A stretch of 64,000 nt of DNA from Punctularia strigosozonata HHB-11173 SS5 (Eukaryota > Basidiomycota > Agaricomycetes > Corticiales > Punctulariaceae), in the NCBI RefSeq assembly GCF_000264995.1, contig NW_006767435.1, forward strand, positions 1,113,523-1,177,522, read 5' to 3'. Shown here piece after piece: positions 55,876-64,000 of the stretch. Position 1 is the first letter of the stretch. Every line of letters begins with the position of its first letter. The position numbers and the translations under genes are program-made. The notes beneath the pieces were generated by a model, which saw only the letters and a list, made by a program, of their open reading frames with translations, ran no database searches and was not told where the DNA came from.

Positions 55876-57237
55876 ATGTCCTTCCAAGCCCTCCGCGCTG
55901 CTGCACGCACCGCCCGCATTGCGCCTCGCGCTTTCCCCAAAGCATCCGCTCGCGCCGCCGTGCGCCGCTACACGACCGAGAACGCCGGAAAGAAGAGCTC
56001 GAACGTAGCTATCTACGCCGGTATCGCTGCCGTCGCGGCTGCTGGCGCTGGCTACTGGGTTTTGACCAGCGACAGTGACGCGGCGAAGGAGGCTGGCACC
56101 CTCGCCAAGTCCGGCGCCCAGGTCGCGAAGGCGGCAGCGAACTACACTCCGTCCAAGGAGGACTACCAGAAGGTGTGCCGTGGTTCTCTTGTCCCGCTCT
56201 GAGCCCTCTCCTCATTATTTCGCCAGGTGTACAACCGCATTGCGGAGATCATCGACGACGCTGGGGAGTACGATGGTAATAAAGTAATAGTATTGTTCAG
56301 GTAGCAATCGTTTACGCGATGACTTAGATGGCTCTTACGGCCCTGTCCTTGTCCGCCTCGCATGGCACGCTTCTGGTACCTTTGACAAGGAGACAGGAAC
56401 CGGTGGAAGGTTAGCTAATCCGTTTCATCACTTAACAAGTTTCTCATGGTTCGCTCCAGCAACTACGCTACTATGCGTTTCGAGCCCGAGGCCTTGCACG
56501 GCGCCAACAACGGCCTGCACGTCGCCCGTGGCCTGATGGAGAAGGTCAAGGAGGAGTACCCCTGGATCTCCTACGGTGATCTCTGGACGCTCGCCGGTGT
56601 CGCCGCCATCCAGGAGATGGGCGGTCCCAAGATCCCCTGGCGCCCGGGCCGCATCGACGGCTTTGCGAAGGACGCGACTCCCGACGGTCGCCTGCCCGAC
56701 GCGACGCAGGGCGCGGACCATCTCCGCGCGATCTTCTACCGCATGGGCTTCAACGACCAGGAGATCGTCGCTCTCTCCGGCGCGCACGCGCTCGGCCGGT
56801 GCCACACCGACCGCTCCGGGTTCGACGGCCCGTGGACGTTCAGCCCGACGACGCTCACGAACGACTACTTCAAGCTGCTCTTCGACGAGAAGTGGGTGTG
56901 GAAGAAGTGGAGCGGTCCGAAGCAGCTCGTGGACAAGAAGACGGGCAGCCTGATGATGCTTCCGACCGACTACGTGCTCACGCAGGACAAGAGCTTCAAG
57001 AAGTACGCCAAGGCGTACGCGCAGGACCAGGATCTGTTCTTCAAGGAGTGCGTATCCGCCTTCTCTCACGCGTCTCCCGCGACCGTCATCTGACCGCGTA
57101 TTTTACCTTTTTACCTTTCGGTGCCCACGAACAGCTTCGCTGACGTCGTCTCCCGCTTGTTCGAGCTCGGCGTGCCGCAGGCGCAGTTCGTCTCTTCCGA
57201 GCCGTGGCTGATGAAGAAGACCGACGAGCAGTCCTGA
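55876..57237 (+). CDS. CCP1: Mitochondrial cytochrome c peroxidase
   Basis: Reduces hydrogen peroxide with electrons from cytochrome c in the mitochondrial intermembrane space. Five exons (55876-56172, 56227-56275, 56328-56409, 56460-57047, 57135-57237) give exactly 372 residues. The N-terminus is an Arg/Ala-rich presequence ([20 protein letters not shown]) followed by a membrane segment ([20 protein letters not shown]), as in inner-membrane-sorted Ccp1. The distal haem motif is [10 protein letters not shown] with Arg, Trp and His. The proximal motif is [13 protein letters not shown] with the haem-ligand His, and the Trp of [10 protein letters not shown] is the residue that carries the radical in yeast Ccp1. 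[15 protein letters not shown] and PWRPGRIDG also match. The ATG is chosen because it begins the targeting sequence. The C-terminus reads [14 protein letters not shown]. Confidence 0.95.
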
Positions 57238-57619
57238 GCCCCACGCTCGCTAGACGGTTCGCGTAACGCGTTCCGCAGTTTCTCTAGAGAAAGACGGCTT
57301 AGATGCGATCATCTAGACTCTAGATGGGTAGTGCCTCATGCTTGCTAGATTCTATGCTTAGTAGATGTGCGCATGCTCCGGTAGATGTCGGCTAGACGGA
57401 TCTCTCTTAGAGAGGCTCGGTCACGTTCCCCCCTCTCCCCATTCGTCCTCGTCATTCGTGACGATCTTTTGGCTTTCTTACTAATAAAATCATTTAGGGG
57501 CTGCTGTGTAGTTTCTTTTCCGCTCGTTGTGCTCTTCCGCTGTGCTCTGTCATCAATGCAATTGGTTTTCCCATACGAATATAGGTTATAGCGTGATCTG
57601 CGTAGCGCAGCCCGGGCAT
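57238..57619. other. Convergent 3' intergenic region
   Basis: These 382 bases lie between the stops of CCP1 (+) and PIG-U (-). They hold many TAGA/TCTAGA motifs (57250-57420) and an AATAAA at about 57483, a possible polyadenylation signal. Confidence 0.45.
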
Positions 57620-59385
57620 TCATTCTTGGATGACTTGTCTTCCTTCACCCACCTCTCCAACTGCTATCCTCAAACCCGCCCAGATACAGTCGGCCAGTGC
57701 TGCGCCGTTGCTGACGCCGAAAACGAGCGTCGAGGCGTAGAAGAAGTTGGCATTGCCAGTTCCTGATTCCGTATCAGCATGTGCCAAGGACGATCAGATG
57801 ACATGCCGCTGTTCAGCGAACCTTGTACGAGCCAGAGCTGGTGGAAGAGCGGGAGCAGCAGTGCCGAATGCAGGTGTAGCAGGGCTGTGACAATCGGGTA
57901 CCGTAGATCTACCAGGTGCGTCATCAGCGTTCCCACTCCAGATAAGCGAGCTTCTCGAACAAGTAGCTGTAGGGATGAGGGGATGAGGGAAACGTACATG
58001 CGAACGTCTCAGGAAAGATGCCAATCATCGTCAGGAACAAACCCGGATCCGCGAGAGTAGGGTATGGCTTGAACGCGCCGAGGACGCCGAGGAGTAGGAA
58101 AGCCGCGTAGAGAGGGTCGTGCTGGAACTTGATGCACAAGGGTGCGGTATATATGATGAGATGCATCTGAGCGCGGAAGAAACGGTCACAAGGGTATCGT
58201 CAGTACGCCAGGTCTACCACCGCAAGCACGGCGAAAAGACGTACCGAGAACACGATGAGGAAGAAGGGCCGGAAGTGATCAAACATTTCGGTGAAGAAAT
58301 ACCACCAGAGCCCGACGTTGGGCGTGAGGTCCGGCAAAAGCAGCGGTGCGCCCCAAACGCGTGATATCCACCCCGTTCCGCCTGCTATGAGAGTGGAGGC
58401 GCAGGCAAGGACAGTAGAGTACCCAAGGAACGAGCCTAGGAGTGTTCGGAGGCGCGGTAGTGCTGAATGCATGCAATATAACTACGAAGGCAAGCACATA
58501 TGCTATCAGAGGTGCTTACCATCTTTCGGTGCAAGAGGAAAGAGTCGTGGATTAGCGAGATGTGAGCTTGGGTCGAGGATGAGGAGGAGCATGAGAGTGG
58601 GTGGGAGGATGATGAGAGAGGTGGGTGAAAGGTGGATGAGGAAGGAGAGCGTGAGGAGGGATGCAGATGTGTTGCCTATCCGATAATTGAAGAAAATCGA
58701 GAAATGAGAACAGCAGTCGTTGCTATGCGTGAGCTGGCGTACCCCGGGACCCGAACATGAGCGAGAGCAGCTGCAGCGCATTCTCGAACGTCGATGTCGA
58801 GTATGCGAGCGAAGGGAATACGAGGTACGGGTTGAGCAAATACCTGACGCGTCAATGTAGTCAGCCTACGTTGCTCAGCATGCATGCGTGAGCGGTATCG
58901 AGAAGCAACGCACAAAGCTGCGATGAAGTGGTCTCTTTCCGTCTCCTTCCTCCCTTGTCTGGCTCTCCATATATTCACCAGCGCCCACGCAGCGATCGCG
59001 TCCACAAGCGTCCATAGAAAAGGTATAAGTGTAGTAGACGTCGGAAGTATCGTTGAGAACAAGGAGAGGTACAGAGGGGACTACTGCGCGACTTCACTGG
59101 TCGGCGGTTGTCCTGGAGAAGGGTGAGCAACGCACGTGGTAACATGGTCCTCCTGAATACGGATCCACGTCATTTTCATATAGATAGAGCCCCTCTTTTA
59201 CTGCAGCAATAGTTGGAGGTTAGCTGAGCGCGTCGGAAATGCGGAGCAGTTGCATGCGCACACCGAGAGAACGCGGACAACGGCGACGACAGCAGATGGT
59301 GGTCCTCCACATAGCTCGGTATTGACGAGTACGCAAGTATGAGTCTGCCGGCAACTAGCGCCGCCAGCGACGTTGTGAAGTCCAT
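57620..59385 (-). CDS. GAB1: GPI transamidase subunit PIG-U/Gab1
   Basis: A multi-pass ER membrane subunit of the GPI transamidase, thought to help bind the GPI lipid. The start MDFTTSLAALVAGRLILAYS is hydrophobic. Exons carry GLYLYENDVDPYSGGPCYH, the family's short luminal signature, then TLVDAIAAWALVNIWRARQG, PYLVFPSLAYSTSTFENALQ, SFLIHLSPTSLIILPPTLML, TPNVGLWWYFFTEMFDHFRP, FKPYPTLADPGLFLTMIGIF, YPIVTALLHLHSALLLPLFH and LWLVQGTGNANFFYASTLVF. The key motif WYFFTEMFxHF and the PYPTLxD loop identify PIG-U. At least eight exons; some joins in the first half are approximate. The last residues are AVGEVGEGRQVIQE, with the stop at 57620-57622. It is head to head with the LYAR-type gene, 278 bases between start codons. 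Confidence 0.9.
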
Positions 59386-59663
59386 GATATGTAAAGGGGT
59401 ATTGTAGAGTACGCCCTCCACTGGCCCAGGGACGCGCTGGCGAGGGTGATCTGAGATGTATTGCGGCTGTGCAAGAAGTCGAGCGGGACAGAATTTTCTG
59501 AAGTCGTCCTGGACTTGAGCTTTACTTGGACTGTTTGAACGCTTGTCGTTGGGCCATCCGACGGTTTCTTCGTGGTCACCATCTCTTAGCACCCTACTTG
59601 CTCAGATAAAGGCCGTTGGTCGAGCTCTCCCCATTCAAGCTTCGTCTCCTCCCCTAGCTCAAG
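59386..59663. promoter_or_regulatory. Shared promoter of PIG-U and LYAR-type genes
   Basis: The 278 bases between divergent start codons must include both promoters. No clear TATA box or named site was found. Confidence 0.45.
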
Positions 59664-61233
59664 ATGGTCTCCTTCCAGTACGCAGTCTGGACATCATCGT
59701 CTTTGTCGTACTCGTACTGACCAGAACCCGTAATCAGGTGCGAAGGCTGCGCTGATACGGTTAAAAAGCCCAAGCTTGATCAGCACCGCGCGCGATGCAA
59801 CGCGCCCTTTACCTGCATCGACTGTTCCAAGACGTTTGCAGGCCCTGCTGAATACAAGAGCCATACATCTTGTATCAGCGAGGCGGAGAAGTACCAGAAA
59901 GGGCTCTACAAGGGAAGCAAGAACGTATGTTGCTCGCCTTGCCCCGTGCTCACTTTGCCCCGACCGTATTGTATTTTCCGCGTATCGCATGAATGATATA
60001 CTCTTCGCCATCTCAACACGCTAACGGTTGAACTGTCGCGCAGGGCAAACCAGATGGCCGGCAAAACAACAACGGCAATCCCAGGTTCAACAACAACTCG
60101 TACAACAATGGTACGTACAACCGCTCCCAACCCTACGGCTACGGTCGCGGTCGCCCGCGGAACGAAGCATCGGGCGCTAACGGCACTCCCCTCGGCACGC
60201 CCGCCCGTATGTCGCCCGTCACCGCTGTCGCGCCCGAAAACGACGACACTGCTTCGACTCCTACTCCTACTCCCTCAAAAAACGGGCCGACGCCTTTAGC
60301 TGGTGGGAATGGTACGAAAGGGGAGGAGGTGAAGGAGGCGAAGGCGAATGGGGCGGAGAAGGACAAGAAGCGCAAGTCGACCACAGGCGAGACTCAGGAG
60401 GTATGATTTGTCTGCGAATTCTTTGCCATCATTTCCCGTGCTCATGCCGACAATCCATACAGGAGTCACCTACGAAGAAGGCTAAGACGTCAGCCCCTAT
60501 GGACGTCGATTCCACCCCAGCCGCTTCAGACTCCGCGAAAGAGAAGAAGGAGAAGAAGAAAGAGAAGAAGGCGAAAGCGAAGACGACGGATGAGGCGCCG
60601 GCTGCCGAGCCCGAGGTAGCACAACCGGTAGCCTCGACCTCGACCGCGCCGGTTACAGAAACCAAAAAGTCGAAGAAGGAGAAGGAGAAAAAAGAGAAGA
60701 AGGCGGAGGATCCTGCCTCGGCGACAGCGAGGACGGACACGGCATCGGTGGAGGCGGAAAAGTCGAAAAAGCGCAAGCGAGACGAGGCGGACGATGCCCC
60801 GGCGCCTTCAGCCTCTGCTCTTGCGGATGCCGACGGGAAGAAGGACAAGAAAAAGAAGAAGGATAAGAAGAACAAATCTTCGTCAACCGATGGCGCTCCG
60901 GAAACTAGCAGCGTACCAGTCGTTGTGAACGGTGACGCGGACACCGCTATGGCAGTCGACCAGCCTCTCCAAGCCGAGTTCGCAATCGCGTTGACGTTCG
61001 CAATCGCGTTGACGGAGGCGAAGAAGGACAAAAAGTCGAAAAAGGACAAGAAGAGCAGGAAGAGCGAGGTGAGCGGGGAGGCGAAGGCGGGCAGAGAGGA
61101 GGCGATGGCTGTCGACAAGCCGCTGCAGGCGGATAGCACCGCGGACGCGGTCAACGGCGAGACGACGAAGAAAGAGAAGAAGGATAAAAAGGCGAAGAAG
61201 GCGAGGAAAGGAGAGGCCGCGACGGTGGCATAA
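59664..61233 (+). CDS. LYAR: LYAR-type zinc-finger nucleolar protein
   Basis: LYAR proteins act in the nucleolus in rRNA transcription and ribosome biogenesis. The first exon is 14 bases (59664-59677, ATGGTCTCCTTCCA); a 60-base intron leads to the second exon at 59738. The N-terminal zinc-finger pair reads MVSFQCEGCADTVKKPKLDQ, then HRARCNAPFTCIDCSKTF and EYKSHTSCISE: CxxC, HxxxC, CxxC and HxxxC ligands as in LYAR. After KYQKGLYKGSKN an intron leads to Asn- and Gly-rich sequence (NNNGNPRFNNNSYNNG), and the rest is a long Lys/Glu/Ala-rich tail with repeated KKEKKEKK and KKDKKSKK blocks, typical of nucleolar localisation. A tandem 18-base duplication adds a hydrophobic FAIALTFAIALT stretch in the tail. 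The stop is at 61231-61233. Confidence 0.9.
60979..61014 (+). repeat. Perfect 18-base tandem duplication in the LYAR gene
   Basis: TTCGCAATCGCGTTGACG occurs twice in a row, coding FAIALT-FAIALT. It is in frame and identical between copies, which suggests a recent slippage event. Confidence 0.9.
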
Positions 61234-61885
61234 CCGTGAACGCGCTGATGCTTTGCTGCGAGCTGACCGGGGCCAAAATTCATGCTTTGTCTACCGCTGT
61301 CGATGAGATACGCTTGCTGTTGTCTTCATCTAGGGTTATACTATGTGCGTATATGGACGACTGACGACTCGTTCGTAGCTGGGGATCACGTTCCGGGCCC
61401 CCGAATTGAGCATCAACTGCAAGATATTGCTGCCTTGTTACTAGGAGCGGGATGAGGTCGTACCCGATCGACTTGCGCTAGAGCATTCAGGGGAGAGCGG
61501 ATTGCAACGCATACATGCATCTCATATGGATGCCAAACCCGGCCTTCGCCTCAAGAGGCCGGTGGATATGCCCATTCGCCCACCGTACGTGGGCGGTTGC
61601 CACTGATGCAATGAACGAACTTGGCTTCAGCTGATAGAGTCGACAAAGATACTTGCCGAAAAGATGTAAAAGCCTTGCCTGGCGCGGTTGTCTCATAGCG
61701 ACACGGAACGTCGTTGTTCCATGTTTGGAAGAAAGAAAAAATTGCACTGATGAGGCCGTGAGGCACCAGCGAAGCTCCCCCGCGATGATCAGAAAAACAT
61801 AGTTTGAAACGTCCAAACCTAAACACGCTGGCAGTACTGGTGTGTATGGATATCAACTCCAGCCCTCGGCGGATCCCGACCCATT
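61234..61885. other. Convergent 3' intergenic region
   Basis: These 652 bases lie between the stops of the LYAR-type gene (+) and the serine-rich hypothetical gene (-). No gene was recognised. Confidence 0.45.
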
Positions 61886-63289
61886 CTACTGCCTCACACC
61901 TACTCGTCCGCTGCGCCTTACCCTGTAGCCTTGACCAGCCTTGTCAAAGACGACCTTGTTCCCTTCCGAGTCGCGCTTGCGTATCGGGCCGACGGTACGC
62001 GGCTTCGAGTTGTGCTTGGCAGGACTCTTTCGTGGTTCGGTTTTGATACCGCTCATCAACGCGGGCAGCAGTTGGGGCAAAGGCTTGATCGCAGCCGAAG
62101 CGCAGGAGGATCGCGAACGGCGCCGAGACCTTGTGGATGCCGAGTTGAACGTGGGCGGCGGTGGCGACCGCGGCTCGGCCTTTACTGGAGCTGCCATCGG
62201 GTTAGGATTGCCACCGAGCCTGCACCTGCAGACGGGTGTAGGGCTAGAAGCAAGCTTCGTCGAGGAGGCGGACGAGATATCGGATTCAGCGCTGGAGCTC
62301 GATCTCAGGGCGCCGGGAAATTCGATGCGGTCTTTGAGGGACAGAACGCGCGGCTGAGATCCGAGAGGCGATGGGGTAGCGTTGAAGGAGTCGAAGACGG
62401 ACACGCGCTCCTTCACCAGCCAAGAACCATCAGCGCCGTGCACCGCCGGCAGGACGAGAGGACGAGAGGAATCTACATCCGGTAGTATGACGCTCGCATA
62501 GAATGTACTGGGGCTCGACTTGACCGCGCTACGGCTGGAGAATCCTGTGCCCGAAGGTTCTTGAGAGCTGGTCAGAGACCCAGAGGACGACGATTTCGCT
62601 TCGCCGGATTCGGACGCATCCGACTCGGCAGATTCAGACGAAGATAGGTGCGTGGAAAGACGCGCAGATAGAGGTTCGAGACCATGTTCCTCAGCCTTCA
62701 CACCTGTATCGTCACGTCGATCGGCGCCCGTGGCCGATGAATCATCTTTGTCTTCCCGCTCGAAAGGATAGGTAGGCCGCCGTATGCGAACTGGAAAGGC
62801 CGAAGACGGGGCACGAGTCGGGACAGGCGGGAAGCTCGGTTTGACGCGAACAACGGGCCAGTCATCCGACATACTGATAGAAATGAGCGAGGTCGACGAA
62901 TCGGTCAAGCTGAACGTCGGCACGTCGAAGACTTTAGGCGTGGTGCGCAGGCTCGCGAATACAGACTCGGAATGCGAAAGATGGTCCTGTCGTGCAGGGG
63001 TCCGCCCGGCGGTTGACCTTGTGACCGAAGGCGTCAATCGGGCATGTATAGTGGTGTCATTCAGAACCCCTTTGTCCCTAGGAGAGATGCGGGATAAGAG
63101 TGATCGTGCCGAGGGCGGGATCTCGAGTTTGAGCGGAGACAATGTGCTGTCTTTCCTAGAAAAGGTGGTGGAAGACGTCCCGAATGGAGACCGTAGGTCA
63201 TCATGCCTCGTTGCAAGGTTCTTGCAGGCACGTCTCTGACACAGGGTACAACCCTTCAGCCGTAGGCAAACTGGGACGTGGGAGTCCAC
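61886..63289 (-). CDS. Serine/proline-rich hypothetical protein
   Basis: Not recognised. One long open frame of 467 codons. The central and C-terminal parts look like a real disordered protein: SPFGTSSTTFSRKDSTLSPL, SLLSRISPRDKGVLNDTTIH, then SDDWPVVRVKPSFPPVPTRA, IRRPTYPFERED, a serine-rich stretch (STHLSSSESAESDASESGEA) and DGSWLVKERVSVFDSF, ending with basic clusters (STRSRRRSRSS, RKSPAKHNSKPRTVGPIRKR and RRSGRVGVRQ) that suggest nuclear localisation or nucleic-acid binding. The first 35 codons (cysteine-rich, VCLRLKGCTLCQRR) fit poorly and are probably intron, so the true start is likely in an upstream exon or at an internal Met. No neighbours suggest a function. Confidence 0.6.
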   Translation of the reverse strand: MDSHVPVCLRLKGCTLCQRRACKNLATRHDDLRSPFGTSSTTFSRKDSTLSPLKLEIPPSARSLLSRISPRDKGVLNDTTIHARLTPSVTRSTAGRTPARQDHLSHSESVFASLRTTPKVFDVPTFSLTDSSTSLISISMSDDWPVVRVKPSFPPVPTRAPSSAFPVRIRRPTYPFEREDKDDSSATGADRRDDTGVKAEEHGLEPLSARLSTHLSSSESAESDASESGEAKSSSSGSLTSSQEPSGTGFSSRSAVKSSPSTFYASVILPDVDSSRPLVLPAVHGADGSWLVKERVSVFDSFNATPSPLGSQPRVLSLKDRIEFPGALRSSSSAESDISSASSTKLASSPTPVCRCRLGGNPNPMAAPVKAEPRSPPPPTFNSASTRSRRRSRSSCASAAIKPLPQLLPALMSGIKTEPRKSPAKHNSKPRTVGPIRKRDSEGNKVVFDKAGQGYRVRRSGRVGVRQ

Positions 63290-63843
63290 TCACCGTCCGG
63301 ATAGGTCCGACAGTATTATTGGTAAGCCCAGGAGGTATGGCGATGTGCGATGACTCGGAGAGGCATATATGCTTTTCCTCAGATTTGACGCTAATTGTTT
63401 GGAACATCTGTAGGCAAACATGTGAGCCGAGGCCAGTTAATTCGCTCGACGAACTTACGGGCGAGGACCTGCCCCGATTTGACGTGGATAGCGAGTGGTC
63501 TGTGTTGGTGATATCGGCGAGCATAACGTAGATCAGTGTAATCTGTGGAAAGCACGGCGTGAGTAGTTTGATGTGAGAGAAGATGCGAGAGCGATGGCCC
63601 AGTCCAACGCGGCACATCAACTTTGTATGCGCGTCCTGAAGCACATGAGGCTGTCAGTTCACCTGTCAAGGTAAACGAATCTGACGTATTCGCGGTGAGG
63701 CATCGTGAGTACACGTTCCCGCACCTCCACATGCTATGTCGGTCTATATCTAAGCACTTAGCCGAGTCGCCGGTGGATGCAACCCCATGACAATTAATAG
63801 GAGTCGTGTACCTGTACAAGTCTTGTCCTTGCTACTAAGACTA
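63290..63843. other. Intergenic region or unrecognised 5' exons
   Basis: Open frames at 63184-63531 (+) and 63391-63819 (-) have no recognisable content. First exons of the serine-rich gene may lie here, but I cannot fix them. Confidence 0.35.
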
Positions 63844-64000
63844 CTAGTCTCGCTTCGAGCCTGCTACTCCACCAGTCAACGTCCCTGGGAGTTCCTGACC
63901 ACCAATTGAGGACAAGAGCGACACCGAACCGATGATCATCAGCAGGAGGGCAATCGTTGTCCCAGCTATCAGAGCAAATGGGCTAGAGTATAATAGATGT
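63844..64000 (-). CDS. C-terminal end of a membrane protein (partial, runs off the window)
   Basis: A likely CTCTAG acceptor near 63983 opens a frame of about 46 codons to a TAG at 63844-63846. It encodes one membrane segment (PFALIAGTTIALLLMIIGS) followed by SLLSSIGGQELPG and TLTGGVAGSKRD. The rest lies beyond the window, so no function can be given. Confidence 0.45.
   Translation of the reverse strand, partial: HLLYSSPFALIAGTTIALLLMIIGSVSLLSSIGGQELPGTLTGGVAGSKRD

Noticed and set aside
56428-57069. Minus-strand frame of 213 codons opposite CCP1
   Set aside because: Shadow of the highly biased CCP1 coding sequence; no own domain.
60429-61283. Long minus-strand frame of 284 codons opposite the LYAR tail
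   Set aside because: It is the complement of Lys/Glu codon runs and reads as Phe/Ser repeats; the plus-strand gene accounts for it.
1-64000. tRNA genes, CRISPR arrays, riboswitches, virus-like elements
   Set aside because: I scanned for tRNA B-box-like GGTTCGAATCC contexts, regular spacer arrays and long terminal repeats and saw none that held up; the GGTTCGA matches lie within coding sequence or lack a stem.

Overview
The window reads as a draft-assembly segment of a filamentous basidiomycete, most likely an Agaricomycete. The genes are split by many short GT-AG introns (about 50-60 bases), the DNA is GC-rich, and the gene content is typical of mushroom-forming fungi: a DUF6535 protein, tandem aspartic peptidases, intradiol-dioxygenase-like genes, a GPI-anchored cysteine-rich protein and a fragment resembling a Plavaka/KDZ-type transposon protein. 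I saw no bacterial operons, CRISPR arrays, rRNA, convincing tRNAs, or virus-like elements.

Layout. 1-554 is a transposon-protein tail, followed by a gene-poor stretch with a minisatellite. 2172-7330 holds a GMC oxidoreductase convergent with a Cdc1/Ted1-type GPI phosphoesterase. 8737-11522 is an acyltransferase cut by a run of Ns whose flanks are the same sequence twice. 11908-15864 is the chaperonin subunit CCT6, head to head with a short-chain dehydrogenase. 15865-19275 and 21733-25320 are gene-poor; between them lie ARPC4 (Arp2/3 complex) and a nucleolar FKBP, head to head. 25321-29217 has an F-box-like protein with a PBZ-like zinc finger and a DUF6535 membrane protein. 29982-36989 pairs a RAD5/HLTF helicase-RING protein with the SMC5/6 kleisin NSE4 around one promoter. 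37371-44275 has a GH17-like secreted hydrolase and a DUF4045-gelsolin protein. 44736-50568 holds three GPI-type secreted protein genes, two of them tandem aspartic peptidases. 51860-55299 is a tandem duplication of an intradiol dioxygenase-like gene with one copy frameshifted. 55876-61233 has cytochrome c peroxidase, the GPI transamidase subunit PIG-U/GAB1, and a LYAR-type zinc-finger protein. The right end has an unrecognised serine-rich protein and the edge of a membrane protein.

Themes. Housekeeping genes sit in head-to-head pairs with 169-479 bases between start codons. RAD5 and NSE4 both serve repair of damaged or stalled forks and share a promoter with cell-cycle-type sites. Five loci touch GPI anchors: one remodelling enzyme, one transamidase subunit and three proteins with GPI-type C-termini. 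I found no clearly new multi-gene system. The items most worth a second look are the false duplication at the gap, the altered metal motifs of the Cdc1/Ted1 protein, the RAD5/NSE4 promoter, the PBZ-like finger, and the decaying dioxygenase copy.
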